64,000 nt of DNA from Paludibacteraceae bacterium (GCA_024401555.1 JAKSKV010000001.1:62001-126000); one strand, 5' to 3'; positions 1 through 9,566 are shown, counted from the first letter of the stretch. Notes: generated by a model from the sequence alone, not told the origin. Numbers and translations: made by a program.

Positions 1-1298
1 CAAGCCTTTGATGTGGAGAATCCCTGGCTCTTTTCCTCCTCCAATTGCGCAATGATTTTACCCTGTGCGTCGATGGTCTTCATGAGGGAGTTCAACTCCT
101 CCACATCGACACCCTCTGGGAATTTCTCGCGGACACGGATCATAAAGTCGCTCAATACGTTCATGTAGTTGGTGAACGCCTCGAATGGAGTCTCGTATGG
201 CGACATATGGTTTGGGCCTCCGGAGAAGTGCTTCGTGCTCATATAGTAGAAGTGGTCGCAGGATTGGAGATAATTCCAATCTTGCAAAATCTTACGCTCC
301 GAGCAGAGACGGACTTTGTCGCGTATGCTGTAAAGTTTGTCGTAAGCGGATCTTTGCAATTCATTACCCAACCAAGCGGAGGTGTTGCGCTCCTCGTCCG
401 CCCATGAGATGGTGTAAGGAACGTGGATTTGGTCGATTGGCTTCTTCTTGCTGAATAGGTTGGATGGAGTCTCGAAGTTGATGTCCGCTTGCTCCGCCAT
501 ACGAGGCAATGCCTTTAAGAATTCGAAGATACCGGTCTCCCTGCTTTGGATTTCACCGAATGTCTCGTAGCCCATGAATAGGTTAATGACATCCTCATCC
601 TTCGGACAGGCTGAGATCCAGTCGATCAACTTATCCGCGGTCAAAGGGAATTGATCCCAGCTCCAATCGGAGAAACGGAAGGTGATATCGTCGCTGAGCT
701 TGGAGTTCTTCAAGAGCAATTTAAGTCTTGGGTTGCTGGCGCAGCAATATACGTAGTTAGGGCTCTTCCATCCGAGAATGTGCTTCGCACCCTCTGTGAT
801 CATACCCTTGAAGCCCATGTTGGCCACTCTTCTACCGATGTCGTCGGAGTAGAGCAACTCGGTGTTCCTGAAAGTGGTAGGCTTGTATCCGAAGAGACTT
901 TGGATCTTGTTGGCGTGTTGTTTCACCTGTACCTCGAACTCGTCGTTCTCCTCCTCCAAGCTGGCGAGGGAGTGGGCGAATGTCTCAGCAAGGAATTCCA
1001 CACAACCTGTTTGTGCCAACTCCTTGAAGGAGTCGATCACTTCCGGCGCATATAGCTCAAATTGTTCCAATGCCACACCCGAAATGGAGAAAGCCACCTT
1101 GAATTTACCCTCAGTCTCCTTGATCATCTGAAGGATGGTCTGGTTGGCAGGCAAATAACAGTGCTCCGCGATGCGTTGGATGACCTCTTCGTTGGTGTAA
1201 TCGTCGTAGTAGTAGTGATCCTTACCAATGTCGAAGAATTTATACTTTTTCAACCTGAATGGTTGGTGTATTTGAAAGTAAAAACAAATTGATCTCAT
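1..1298 (-). CDS. GH57 family alpha-amylase-like protein (3' end beyond window)
   Basis: The reading frame stays open from an ATG at 1298 to the left edge (432 codons seen, no stop), so the C-terminus is missing. The N-terminus has the GH57 hallmark FQIHQPFR. A TEG motif with Glu at about residue 169 fits the GH57 nucleophile region, and a YETFGE motif at about residues 244-249 fits conserved region IV. The family acts on alpha-1,4-glucan, usually in the cytoplasm. It starts 27 bp after the glycosyltransferase stop and is the last visible gene of a debranching enzyme, glycosyltransferase, GH57 operon, an order common in Bacteroidales. Oddity: the residue just before YETFGE is Gly (codon 570-572), where I expect the catalytic Asp. 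The family call is firm; activity is uncertain because of that residue. Confidence 0.88.
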   Translation of the reverse strand, partial: MRSICFYFQIHQPFRLKKYKFFDIGKDHYYYDDYTNEEVIQRIAEHCYLPANQTILQMIKETEGKFKVAFSISGVALEQFELYAPEVIDSFKELAQTGCVEFLAETFAHSLASLEEENDEFEVQVKQHANKIQSLFGYKPTTFRNTELLYSDDIGRRVANMGFKGMITEGAKHILGWKSPNYVYCCASNPRLKLLLKNSKLSDDITFRFSDWSWDQFPLTADKLIDWISACPKDEDVINLFMGYETFGEIQSRETGIFEFLKALPRMAEQADINFETPSNLFSKKKPIDQIHVPYTISWADEERNTSAWLGNELQRSAYDKLYSIRDKVRLCSERKILQDWNYLQSCDHFYYMSTKHFSGGPNHMSPYETPFEAFTNYMNVLSDFMIRVREKFPEGVDVEELNSLMKTIDAQGKIIAQLEEEKSQGFSTSKA

Positions 1299-1325
1299 GA
1301 TATGTCGCTTTTTTTTGTTACAATA

Positions 1326-2591
1326 TTATTTCCAACCCAATACCTTGTTGTAGATGTCTCGAACCTTCAAGGCCGCATTCTCCCAGATGATTCCATCCAC
1401 CTCTCTCTTTCCCTCCACACGGAGGTAATCGTACATGGATGGGTAGGTGATGATGGAGTAGATGGCGTTGGCCATGGCATCAATGTCCCAGTAATCTACC
1501 TTGATGGCGTTGTTGAGGATCTCCGCGCATCCTGATTGTTTGGACACGATAGTAGGAACACCCACTTGCATCGCCTCCAAAGGAGAGATACCGAATGGTT
1601 CCGAAACGGAAGGCATGATATAAACATCGCTTGATTTCAGCATCTCATATACTTGGTTGCCTTTCAAGAATCCGGTAAAATGGAATCGGTCGCCGATATT
1701 TCGGCTTGCCACGAGGCTGATCATCTTTTCCATCATATCTCCGCTTCCCGCCATCACGAAACGCACGTTGTCGGTCTTTTGCAAAACCTTGTAAGCGGCC
1801 TCTACGAAGTATTCCGGTCCCTTTTGCATGGTGATACGACCAAGGAAGGTCACCACCTTGTCTTTGGTGTTATGTTGCGCCTCGATAGCTTGAATGGCTG
1901 GGCTCAAAGGCTCCACCGCATTGTGGACGGTAGTCACCTTGCGAGGATCGATGTTATAACGGTCGATCACGGTATCCCTTGTCTTGTCGCTAACAGTGAT
2001 GATATGGTCGGCATGGTCCATTCCCGCCTTCTCGATGCTATACACCACGGGGTTCACGTTGCCGCGGCTTCTGTCGAAATCGGTCGCGTGGACGTGGATG
2101 ACGAGTGGTTTGCCCGATACATATTTCGCATGCACGCCTGCTGGGTAGGTCAACCAGTCGTGGGAGTGGATGATGTCAAAGTCCATGGCTCTGCAGACGA
2201 CACCCGCTACCGCATCGTAATTGCGGATCTCCTCTTGGAGGTTGTTCGGATAGCGGCCTGAGAACTCGATAGAGCCGATGCCGTTGGTGCCGATATGGTG
2301 GTTGTCCTCTTGGATGCAGTTCCTGAAATGGTAATACTCATCCGTGGTCAATCTTCCTGCCAACTCTTGGTTGAGGTAATCCCAGTTGGGCTCTTTCCAG
2401 ACCACCGGTACTTTATTCGCAGCGATGATCTTCATGAAACTTTGGTCTTCGTCTCCCCATGGTTTAGGCAAGACAAAGGAGATCTCCATGTCTTTTTGTA
2501 CGGACATGCCTCGGGTAAGACCGTAACTTGCCGTTCCTAAACCTCCTAAAATATGTGGAGGAAACTCCCAACCAAACATTAATGCCTTCAT
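1326..2591 (-). CDS. GT4-type glycosyltransferase, glycogen synthase-like
   Basis: The 421-aa protein has the GT-B fold. The N-terminal Rossmann half begins with a Gly-rich loop, FGWEFPPHILGGLG (about residues 6-19). The C-terminal half carries the EPFGISPLE motif (E331 and E339, the E-x7-E pair that contacts the nucleotide-sugar donor) and LGRITMQKGPE near residue 250. The family transfers glucose from a nucleotide sugar to a growing alpha-glucan in the cytoplasm. It lies 12 bp downstream of the debranching enzyme and 27 bp upstream of the GH57 gene, which supports a role in glycogen synthesis. Its length is normal for GT4 proteins. Donor specificity (ADP- or UDP-glucose) cannot be read from the sequence. 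Confidence 0.88.
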   Translation of the reverse strand: MKALMFGWEFPPHILGGLGTASYGLTRGMSVQKDMEISFVLPKPWGDEDQSFMKIIAANKVPVVWKEPNWDYLNQELAGRLTTDEYYHFRNCIQEDNHHIGTNGIGSIEFSGRYPNNLQEEIRNYDAVAGVVCRAMDFDIIHSHDWLTYPAGVHAKYVSGKPLVIHVHATDFDRSRGNVNPVVYSIEKAGMDHADHIITVSDKTRDTVIDRYNIDPRKVTTVHNAVEPLSPAIQAIEAQHNTKDKVVTFLGRITMQKGPEYFVEAAYKVLQKTDNVRFVMAGSGDMMEKMISLVASRNIGDRFHFTGFLKGNQVYEMLKSSDVYIMPSVSEPFGISPLEAMQVGVPTIVSKQSGCAEILNNAIKVDYWDIDAMANAIYSIITYPSMYDYLRVEGKREVDGIIWENAALKVRDIYNKVLGWK

Positions 2592-2603
2592 AGTATATGC
2601 GTG

Positions 2604-4547
2604 CTAGTCGTTCTTTTGATTCTTTAAAAGTTTTATGGTTCGCAAAATCTCCGCGATGTTCATGGCGAAGGAGATACCTCCCTGTCCTTTGTAAGGCGGG
2701 TTGCCGTCATACATCTCGCAGAGGGTTCCGATGCATCCGATGAACATCTCCTCCTCGATGCCCGCCAAGGCTCTCTCCGCAAAGTAGAATCCGCTGGTCT
2801 TATAGACACTGAGGTAGGCCTCGATGTATGGCCCCAACAGCCATGGCCATGCGGCTCCTTGGTGTTTGGAGAAGAGTCGGGTATCTTCGTTACCTTCGCA
2901 AGAACCTCTGTAGTTAGAGCTCTTCGGACTCAATGATCGTAAACCCTTTGGCGTGAACAGCTCTTTGGTGGCGATGTCCACGATTGCCTTCTTTTGCTTG
3001 TTCTCCAATGGGGAATATTTTAAAGAGGCTGCGAGTATCATGTTAGGTCGAACCGATAATTCCTTGTGGTGCTCGCTGACGAAATCATATAGGTAATAGC
3101 CGTTCCAGAATGTTGGGGAGAAATTCTCCTGCAACTTGTTGGCGTATTTCGTCAGGGTCTCGCTGAAATGTTCCTCTCCGAATTTCATGGAGAGTTCCGC
3201 TACGAAACGAAGCGCATTGTACCATAGTGCGTTGATCTCAACGATATAACCGCTTCTTGGCGTGACTGGCTGTCCGTTGAACATGCCGTCCATCCAAGTG
3301 TTGGCGTTGTCCCAGCCGTAGCTGTAAAGGAGCGCGTTGTCGTGGATGAAGAGGTTGTTGTGCTTTTGCTTCAAAATGAATTCGATGATATCCTTCAAGA
3401 TATCTCCGTACAAATCCCACGCCTCCTCGTCGCTTGTCGCCTTCGCGTATTCTTGTATGTCCCAAATCACCCAAAGCAGCACATCCGGCTTCTCCATGCC
3501 GACCACATCTCTCTCCAACGGTTTCCCGTTCATGAAGTTGCGGATAGCAGGAATCATGGAGGCCATGATCTTTTGGAATGCTGGTTTGTCGTCGATGGCG
3601 AGCGATACGCCTGGAAGGGAGATGAACATATCCCTTGCTTGACACTTGAACCAAGGGTAACCGGCCAAGAGGTATAACTCCTCCGGACTCTTTCGGCAGA
3701 ACAACTGTTGCGCCGAATTCTTCAAACAGTTGAAGAAACTGGTTCGGGTGGTTCGGGTGGATATTTCGTTGAAACAGATCTCCGCCAATTTAGGACAATC
3801 CGCCTTGCTGACGCCTGCGGAGAAGATCACTGATTCGCCCTTCTTGATTGGCAGCTCGAAGTGGCCAGGCACGAATAGATCCTCTTTGTGGTAGTAGCCG
3901 CGCTCCAACTCTTTCGGATATTCGATTCCCTTGTTCCAACTTGGGTCGGAGACGAATTTCACCGGTTTGTTGAATTGCATGAAGAGCTGAGGGTAACCTG
4001 GGTAGAGGCACATGGCGATACCATTCTCCACCTCTTCGAAAGCGGTATTGATGTTGTTGTTCTCCACGCAAAGTGCGTTCACATTACGGAATGCGAGGAA
4101 CGGCTTGAATTGGAGAATGGTCTCCGAGTGCGCGTCGAGCAACGTGTATTTGATCAAAATTCTATTTTCATACGACACGAAAACCTTCTCCTTTGAGATG
4201 ACCACACCACCTACGCGATAGACTTCGGATGGTACAATTTCGAAATTGAACTCCCTCTGGTACTTGTGGCCTTGAGGTGCGTAGTATTCGCCGTCGTATT
4301 TGTGGATACCCAAGTTGAAGGCCGCTCCGTGTTGGATGACGGTCTCGTCCAATGAGGAGAGAAGGACGTGGTTGTCGTTGTCCAGATTCTTAACCGGTGT
4401 GATCAGCAATCCATGGTACTTTCTTGTGTTGCAACCGATGACGGTGGTGCAGTGATATGCGCCGGACTTGTTGGTGCGCAACATCTCCCTCTGCTGGGAT
4501 TGCTCCAAGTTGGTCAAAAGCGTTTTGTCGAATCTAAGATAACTCAT
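2604..4547 (-). CDS. Glycogen debranching enzyme (amylo-alpha-1,6-glucosidase family)
   Basis: This 647-aa protein has two parts: an N-terminal beta-rich GDE domain (about residues 15-230, with KSGAYHCTTVIGCNTRKYHG near the start) and a C-terminal alpha/alpha-toroid amylo-alpha-1,6-glucosidase domain (about 280-640, with YLLAGYPWFKCQARD and TPRSGYIVEINALWYNAL). The family hydrolyses alpha-1,6 branch points of glycogen in the cytoplasm. It is the first gene of the minus-strand glycogen operon and lies divergent to the pseudouridine synthase across about 220 bp. There is no signal peptide, and its length fits bacterial GH133-type enzymes. The family call is secure. Confidence 0.92.
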   Translation of the reverse strand: MSYLRFDKTLLTNLEQSQQREMLRTNKSGAYHCTTVIGCNTRKYHGLLITPVKNLDNDNHVLLSSLDETVIQHGAAFNLGIHKYDGEYYAPQGHKYQREFNFEIVPSEVYRVGGVVISKEKVFVSYENRILIKYTLLDAHSETILQFKPFLAFRNVNALCVENNNINTAFEEVENGIAMCLYPGYPQLFMQFNKPVKFVSDPSWNKGIEYPKELERGYYHKEDLFVPGHFELPIKKGESVIFSAGVSKADCPKLAEICFNEISTRTTRTSFFNCLKNSAQQLFCRKSPEELYLLAGYPWFKCQARDMFISLPGVSLAIDDKPAFQKIMASMIPAIRNFMNGKPLERDVVGMEKPDVLLWVIWDIQEYAKATSDEEAWDLYGDILKDIIEFILKQKHNNLFIHDNALLYSYGWDNANTWMDGMFNGQPVTPRSGYIVEINALWYNALRFVAELSMKFGEEHFSETLTKYANKLQENFSPTFWNGYYLYDFVSEHHKELSVRPNMILAASLKYSPLENKQKKAIVDIATKELFTPKGLRSLSPKSSNYRGSCEGNEDTRLFSKHQGAAWPWLLGPYIEAYLSVYKTSGFYFAERALAGIEEEMFIGCIGTLCEMYDGNPPYKGQGGISFAMNIAEILRTIKLLKNQKND

Positions 4548-4687
4548 GCCACATCAATTTACTTGTCAAACAATTAGAAGTATGAAAAATCGGTTAAATT
4601 TAAGCATTTTTCTTCAAAGGGTGGATTGAAAAAAGGAATTTTTTTGTCGCCGGAATCTATAGAGGGATGAATCATTCAATATTTTGG

Positions 4688-4716
4688 TTGTATATTGTTC
4701 TTTTTCGTTAATTTTG
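4688..4716 (+). promoter_or_regulatory. Bacteroidota-type promoter (-33/-7) for the rluA-pepP pair
   Basis: A perfect TAnnTTTG element (TAATTTTG, 4709-4716) is preceded by TTG at 4688-4690 with an 18-bp spacer. Transcription would start near 4722. That would leave only a few bases before the upstream GTG at 4728, which favours the ATG at 4770. Confidence 0.6.
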
Positions 4717-4769
4717 CGGGCTAATAAGTGTTGGATAGTAAGACACCGACCCGTAAAATAATAGTTGTT

Positions 4770-5681
4770 ATGTTATCAAAAGAATCATCTTACAGACAAG
4801 GGAATAGCAAGGCAGTTAATTTCTATGTGAAGGAGCCTGCTAAATTGTTCGACTTCGTGATGGCGAAGATTGGCAGTATGAGTAAAACCGCCGTGAAGGG
4901 GGTGCTTGCGCGTGGCCAGGTCTTTGTCAACGACCAGGTGAACACCCAATTCGATTACTTGCTTCAAGTGGGCGATTCCGTCAAGGTGGATTTCTCCAAG
5001 TCGGGAACTGGCTTGAAGAGCAGCAAGGTCTCTGTCTTGTATGAAGATGAGCACATCATAGTGGTCAATAAGGCTGCTGGTGTCCTCTCTGTCGCTACCG
5101 ACAAGCAAGAGGAGTACACCGCCTTCCGAGTGGTGATGAACCATTTGAAGAAACAAAAGAAGAGCAACCGCGTCTATGTGGTCCACCGTTTGGACCGCGA
5201 GACTTCTGGTGTTTTGATCTTCGCAAAAAACAAGGATGTCCAATTCCTCATGCAGCGCAATTGGCAGCGCGACGTCCATAGTAAAATCTATTATGCGATA
5301 GTGGAGGGCGTCGTGGAGAAGGATCGTGATGAAATCCATACTTGGCTGAACGAGGACCCGAAATCTAAAAAAGTATATTCGGCCGATTTTGATAATGGCG
5401 GTCAGGAGGCTATCACCCGTTACGAGGTGGAGAAGCGTATGAAGGAACATACCCTTTTGAAGGTCTCTTTGGTGACTGGCCGAAAGAATCAGATCCGTGT
5501 CCACATGCAAAGCATCGGACATCCGATTATAGGCGACAAGAAATATGGTGGTTCCACCTCTCCGATTGGTCGAATCGGACTGCATGCGGAGTCCATCACC
5601 CTGCGTCACCCTATGACGACCAAGGTGATGACCTTTACGGCGGAATTGCCTGAAAAGATGAGTCGTTTCGTCAATAAATAA
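4770..5681 (+). CDS. RluA-family 23S rRNA pseudouridine synthase
   Basis: The 303-aa protein has an N-terminal S4 RNA-binding domain (about residues 20-75) followed by a pseudouridine synthase catalytic domain. VVHRLDRETSGVLIFAKN (about 145-162) contains the catalytic Asp of the HRLDxxTSG motif. GRKNQIRVHMQSIGHPIIGD matches the conserved C-terminal block. It isomerises uridine to pseudouridine in structured RNA, usually rRNA. I chose ATG 4770 over an in-frame GTG at 4728, which would nearly abut the predicted transcription start. The Xaa-Pro aminopeptidase follows after 7 bp, so the two are probably cotranscribed. The target base (RluC-, RluD- or RluB-like) cannot be assigned. Confidence 0.9.
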   Translation: MLSKESSYRQGNSKAVNFYVKEPAKLFDFVMAKIGSMSKTAVKGVLARGQVFVNDQVNTQFDYLLQVGDSVKVDFSKSGTGLKSSKVSVLYEDEHIIVVNKAAGVLSVATDKQEEYTAFRVVMNHLKKQKKSNRVYVVHRLDRETSGVLIFAKNKDVQFLMQRNWQRDVHSKIYYAIVEGVVEKDRDEIHTWLNEDPKSKKVYSADFDNGGQEAITRYEVEKRMKEHTLLKVSLVTGRKNQIRVHMQSIGHPIIGDKKYGGSTSPIGRIGLHAESITLRHPMTTKVMTFTAELPEKMSRFVNK

Positions 5682-5688
5682 TCTGATT

Positions 5689-7446
5689 ATGAGCAAGCTG
5701 GATGTTGTCAGAAGACGCATGGCAGAGCAGGGAATCGATGGGTATATCGTCCCTTCCGAAGATCCCCATTTGAGTGAATATCCTCCTGAGGAGTATAAAT
5801 TGCGTAAACATATCTCTGGCTTCACAGGTTCTGCGGGCGTGTTGGTGGTATTGGCTCAGGAGAGTGGCCTTTGGACCGATTCCAGGTACTATTTGCAAGC
5901 TGCCTCCGAGTTGGAGGGAAGTGGCATTACCCTATTCAAGGATGGCTTGGAGGAGACACCCTCTTATGCGGAATGGATCTGTTCCAAGTTGACGAAGGGA
6001 AATCGTGTGGCCATTGATGGTTCTTGCTTCTCGGTGACCGCCGCAGAAAAGTTGGCGGATGTGTTTGCCTCCCATGGATTGATTTTGACGACTGACGTAG
6101 AGCCTCTTTGGAATGAGGGAGTCGTCCCTGTTCGTCGTGAGGTGTATGCGCTTCCTGCATATGTGGCTGGCCTCTCTCATAGGGAAAAGCGCGAAAAGAT
6201 ATTCGCTACAACCCACGCTGACGCGCTGCTGTTGAGTGGGTTGGATGAGGTGGCTTGGACGGTGAATCTGCGAGGATCTGACACTCCCTATAATCCGGTC
6301 TTTGTCGCCTATGCATTGGTGAAGCGTGAACAAACTATCCTGTTTGCGGATGAAGCCGCTTTTTCAGGTTCCGTAAAAGGTTATTTGGCGGAAGAGACTA
6401 TAAAGGTGCTTCCTTACGACTCCATTCACGACTATCTGCGCCAGTTGCCGAAGCGTATCACACTCTCTTTGGACCCTAATAAGACCAATGAACGCATCTT
6501 TCGATCGGTTGGATGTAAGGTGGTGCGGGAGGATTCGCCTGTCACCTTGCTGAAGGCTTGTAAGAATGAGGTGGAGTTGGATGGATTCCGTCGGGCGATG
6601 GTGAAGGATGGCGTGGCGTTGGCCAATGCCTTTTCTGAAATATACGAGCGGGTTGAGGCGGATGATACGGTGACGGAGTTGGCGGTGGCCGGTATTTTGT
6701 TGCGGTGCCGATCCCAACAGGATGATTTCAAATGCGAAAGCTTCTCTACCATAGCGGGTTATGGCAATCATGGCGCTGTGGTGCATTATGGTGCGACGGA
6801 GGCTACCAACCGTAACATAGGGAAGGACTCCCTTCTCTTGGTGGATTCGGGCGGTAATTATCTTCACGGCACAACCGATATTACCCGTACATTCTGTTTC
6901 GGTACCCCTACGGAAGCGCAACGAGTGGATTACACTGCTGTTTTGAAGGGCCATATCGCCATCGCGAGGGCTATTTTCCCCGCTGGTACGCAAGGATCGC
7001 AGTTGGATGCCTTGGCAAAACAGTTCCTCTGGCGGATGGGGGCCGATTATGGTCATGGCACAGGTCATGGCGTGGGCCATTTTCTCTGTGTGCATGAGGG
7101 TCCGCAAAATATCCGGAAGGTAGGCAATGGAGTGGCGTTGAGGCCAGGAATGGTCTTGTCGGACGAACCCGGTCTTTATCGGGAGGGCAAGCATGGTATC
7201 CGTATCGAGAATATGGTGGCTGTGGTGCCGAAAATGGAGAGCGAGTATGGCCCGTTCTATGGATTTGAGACCTTGACTCTCTTCCCTTACGATAGAAGTC
7301 TGATTGCGGTGGAACTTCTCTCTGATGAGGAGTTGGAATGGGTAAACGCATACCACGAAAGGGTTCGAAAGGCGCTTTCGCCCGTTGTGAGAAGTGAAAA
7401 AACATTAAATTGGCTCTCGAAAATGACTTCGGTTATGACGAGATGA
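5689..7446 (+). CDS. pepP: Xaa-Pro aminopeptidase (aminopeptidase P, M24B)
   Basis: The 585-aa protein has two creatinase-like N-terminal domains (about 1-295) and a C-terminal pita-bread metallopeptidase domain. Metal ligands are visible in LLVDSGGNYLHGTTDITRTF (Asp near residues 386 and 397), GHGTGHGVGHFLCVHEG (His near 460) and DEPGLYREGKHGIRIEN (two Glu). It removes an N-terminal residue preceding proline, using two divalent metals, and has no signal peptide, so it is cytoplasmic. Its length matches the long eukaryote-like APP form common in Bacteroidota. It starts 7 bp after the pseudouridine synthase. Confidence 0.93.
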   Translation: MSKLDVVRRRMAEQGIDGYIVPSEDPHLSEYPPEEYKLRKHISGFTGSAGVLVVLAQESGLWTDSRYYLQAASELEGSGITLFKDGLEETPSYAEWICSKLTKGNRVAIDGSCFSVTAAEKLADVFASHGLILTTDVEPLWNEGVVPVRREVYALPAYVAGLSHREKREKIFATTHADALLLSGLDEVAWTVNLRGSDTPYNPVFVAYALVKREQTILFADEAAFSGSVKGYLAEETIKVLPYDSIHDYLRQLPKRITLSLDPNKTNERIFRSVGCKVVREDSPVTLLKACKNEVELDGFRRAMVKDGVALANAFSEIYERVEADDTVTELAVAGILLRCRSQQDDFKCESFSTIAGYGNHGAVVHYGATEATNRNIGKDSLLLVDSGGNYLHGTTDITRTFCFGTPTEAQRVDYTAVLKGHIAIARAIFPAGTQGSQLDALAKQFLWRMGADYGHGTGHGVGHFLCVHEGPQNIRKVGNGVALRPGMVLSDEPGLYREGKHGIRIENMVAVVPKMESEYGPFYGFETLTLFPYDRSLIAVELLSDEELEWVNAYHERVRKALSPVVRSEKTLNWLSKMTSVMTR

Positions 7447-7504
7447 AGATAAAATAGTTAATTTAGCATTATTATAATTGCAAGGAAAAATACAATATAG
7501 CATC

Positions 7505-8911
7505 ATGAAAAGATTCTTTTTGATTTTAGCGGCCCTTTCGTTGTCGCTTCTTGCTAACGCGGCCAGTTCGGGTTACAAGATTCAGTTGAATGTGAAAAAC
7601 ATGAAGAATGAGAAGGCCTATTTGGCTTATCACATGAATGGTAAAACCTATTCCCGTGATACTTTGGTGTTGGACGGAAAGGGAGTTGGAAGTTTCCAGG
7701 GACAAAAGAAGTTGGATGAGGGTATTTACATCATCTATTTCAATGCGGAAAAGTATTTCGATTTGTTGGTCGGCGCTGACCAGAACATCAAAGTCGTAGT
7801 GGATACCACCAAGTTGGACGATGCGGTGGTGACAGGTGCGCAGGAGAGTGTCGAGTTCCAAGGCTTGAGGCAGTTTCTCATCAAGATGAACACCGAGCGT
7901 ATCGATCTTCAAAAAAAGTACAAGGATAAGTTGATTGATTCCACCAAGTTCTATGACACTTTCGATAAGATGACTGAAAAGGTGATGGGCTATCAGAATG
8001 ATTTGGTGGAGCGCAACAAGCATAATTTCCTGGGCGCTTATGTGAAGGGTACTATTCCGGTGGAGACGCCTGAATTCGAGGAGACCCCAGACTCTATCCG
8101 TTCCCGTGTCCGTTATCAATATTTCAAGAAGCATTACTTCGATAACATCAATTTGAGCGATCCTCGCTTCTTGCGTACACCATTCTTCCCTTCCATGGTG
8201 GATGGATTCATCTCCCGCCATGTGTTGCAGGATCCAGATACTTTGGCAGCAGCCGCTATTGATTTGATTGAGCGTAGTAAGGGTGATACCTTGACCTTCC
8301 AGGTAATGACCAGCAAGATGATCAATTACGGTATCTCCAGCAAGATGATGGGAATGGATAAACTGTGGTTGAAGTTGGCGGATAAATACTATTTCAGTGG
8401 TCAAGCCAAATGGGCAGATTCCGCTTGGGTAGAGTCGCTCCGCAAAGAGGCCAAGAAGATCCGTTACAATTTGGTGGGCGATAATGGTTACATGCTCTCT
8501 ATGCGTGATTCCACCAGCCGCATCGTCAAGTTGGAGGATATCAAGGCGGAGTGTGTCTTGGTTTACTTCTTTGAGCCGACTTGCGGACACTGTAAGAAAA
8601 CAACCCCAGTGCTTCACGATTCCGTTTATGTGAAGTGGAAGGACAAGGGATTTGAGGTCTTCGCTTGCTATACGCAGACCGATAGAAACGAGTGGATGGA
8701 ATTCGTCAATAAGAACCACATGCAGGATTGGGTGAATGTTTGGGATCCATACCGAGAGTCCTTCTTCTGGGAGTTCTATGATACTTCGGCGACTCCGGGT
8801 GTTTATCTTTTGAACAAAGACCGCAAAATCATTGCGAAGAAAATCGATATGAAGACGCTTGATATGATCTTGAACGAAGAACTTGTGAAGCGTAAGGAAT
8901 CAAAGAAATAA
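7505..8911 (+). CDS. Thioredoxin-like (TlpA/Redoxin) exported protein with DUF4369-like N-terminus
   Basis: The 468-aa protein begins with a signal peptide (MKRFFLILAALSLSLLANA), so I moved the start from an upstream in-frame ATG (7478) to 7505. An N-terminal beta domain (about 22-120, DUF4369-like) and a helical middle region precede a thioredoxin fold with a CGHC redox motif (Cys near residues 360 and 363). Related Bacteroidota proteins are periplasmic or membrane-attached thiol-disulfide reductases. A strong intrinsic terminator lies 22 bp after the stop. The domain class is clear; the redox partner is unknown. Confidence 0.83.
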   Translation: MKRFFLILAALSLSLLANAASSGYKIQLNVKNMKNEKAYLAYHMNGKTYSRDTLVLDGKGVGSFQGQKKLDEGIYIIYFNAEKYFDLLVGADQNIKVVVDTTKLDDAVVTGAQESVEFQGLRQFLIKMNTERIDLQKKYKDKLIDSTKFYDTFDKMTEKVMGYQNDLVERNKHNFLGAYVKGTIPVETPEFEETPDSIRSRVRYQYFKKHYFDNINLSDPRFLRTPFFPSMVDGFISRHVLQDPDTLAAAAIDLIERSKGDTLTFQVMTSKMINYGISSKMMGMDKLWLKLADKYYFSGQAKWADSAWVESLRKEAKKIRYNLVGDNGYMLSMRDSTSRIVKLEDIKAECVLVYFFEPTCGHCKKTTPVLHDSVYVKWKDKGFEVFACYTQTDRNEWMEFVNKNHMQDWVNVWDPYRESFFWEFYDTSATPGVYLLNKDRKIIAKKIDMKTLDMILNEELVKRKESKK

Positions 8912-8933
8912 TTAAAGAAAATAAATGACGTAG

Positions 8934-8963
8934 GGGCACCCCTTGTGGGTGCCCATTTTATTT
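8934..8963 (+). terminator. Intrinsic terminator after the thioredoxin-like gene
   Basis: GGGCACCC (8934-8941) pairs perfectly with GGGTGCCC (8947-8954) around a 5-nt loop and is followed by ATTTTATTT. The next gene begins only 13 bp further on, so that gene probably depends partly on readthrough. Confidence 0.75.
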
Positions 8964-8975
8964 AAAACAGGTTAT

Positions 8976-9491
8976 ATGGCTTTAATAAAATCAGTGAGAG
9001 GGTTTACCCCCAAAATCGCCGAGGATGTCTTCTTGGCGGATAATGCCACCGTGATCGGTGATGTGGAGATCGGTGAGGGTAGTAGCATTTGGTTCAATAC
9101 CGTGTTGCGAGGTGATGTCAACTCCATTCGTATCGGAAAGAATGTGAATATTCAGGATGGCAGCGTGCTCCACACTTTGTACCAGAAGTCCACCATTGAG
9201 ATTGGTGATAATGTCTCCGTGGGACACAATGCGACGATCCATGGTGCGAAGGTATGCGACAATGTTTTGGTGGGAATGGGCTCTACCATCTTGGATGGTG
9301 CGGTGATCGGAGAGAACTCCATTATTGCCGCAAATGCCTTAATTACCCCTAATACGGTGGTGGAACCGGGTAGCCTATATGCGGGTGTCCCTGCCAAGAA
9401 GTTGAAGGATGTCTCCCCAGAACAGACCAAGGAGATGATCAATAAGATTTCTAATAACTACCGTATGTACGCAAGCTGGTACAAGGAATAA
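8976..9491 (+). CDS. Gamma-carbonic anhydrase-like hexapeptide-repeat protein
   Basis: The 171-aa protein is a left-handed beta-helix built of hexapeptide repeats (for example VIGDVEIGEGSSIW). His residues in SVLHT and in the H-x4-H of GHNATIHG match the three zinc or iron ligands of gamma-class carbonic anhydrases, as in the YrdA/PaaY group. These are cytoplasmic trimers. Some hydrate CO2 and others have unknown substrates. ATG 8976 was chosen because the family begins with a short MALIKSVRGFTP-like segment; the upstream ATG at 8943 lies inside the terminator. Confidence 0.88.
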   Translation: MALIKSVRGFTPKIAEDVFLADNATVIGDVEIGEGSSIWFNTVLRGDVNSIRIGKNVNIQDGSVLHTLYQKSTIEIGDNVSVGHNATIHGAKVCDNVLVGMGSTILDGAVIGENSIIAANALITPNTVVEPGSLYAGVPAKKLKDVSPEQTKEMINKISNNYRMYASWYKE

Positions 9492-9514
9492 ATGGGAGGA
9501 TCCTTCCGTAAAGA

Positions 9515-9548
9515 AAAGGCTGCCAACCGATGTGGTTGACAGCCTTTA
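9515..9548. terminator. Bidirectional intrinsic terminator between convergent genes
   Basis: AAAGGCTGCCAACC (9515-9528) pairs with GGTTGACAGCCTTT (9535-9548), 14 bp with one mismatch. A-rich sequence lies on one side and T-rich on the other. It separates the plus-strand carbonic anhydrase-like gene from the end of the minus-strand ruvA-sprA operon. Confidence 0.75.
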
Positions 9549-9566
9549 TTGTCTTGTTTGGGACAT

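Noticed and set aside
4785..5825. 346-codon open frame on the minus strand
   Set aside because: It is antisense to the RluA-type synthase with its intact HRLDxxTSG motif.
7526..8719. 397-codon open frame on the minus strand
   Set aside because: It is a shadow of the thioredoxin-like gene, whose signal peptide and CGHC motif are on the other strand.
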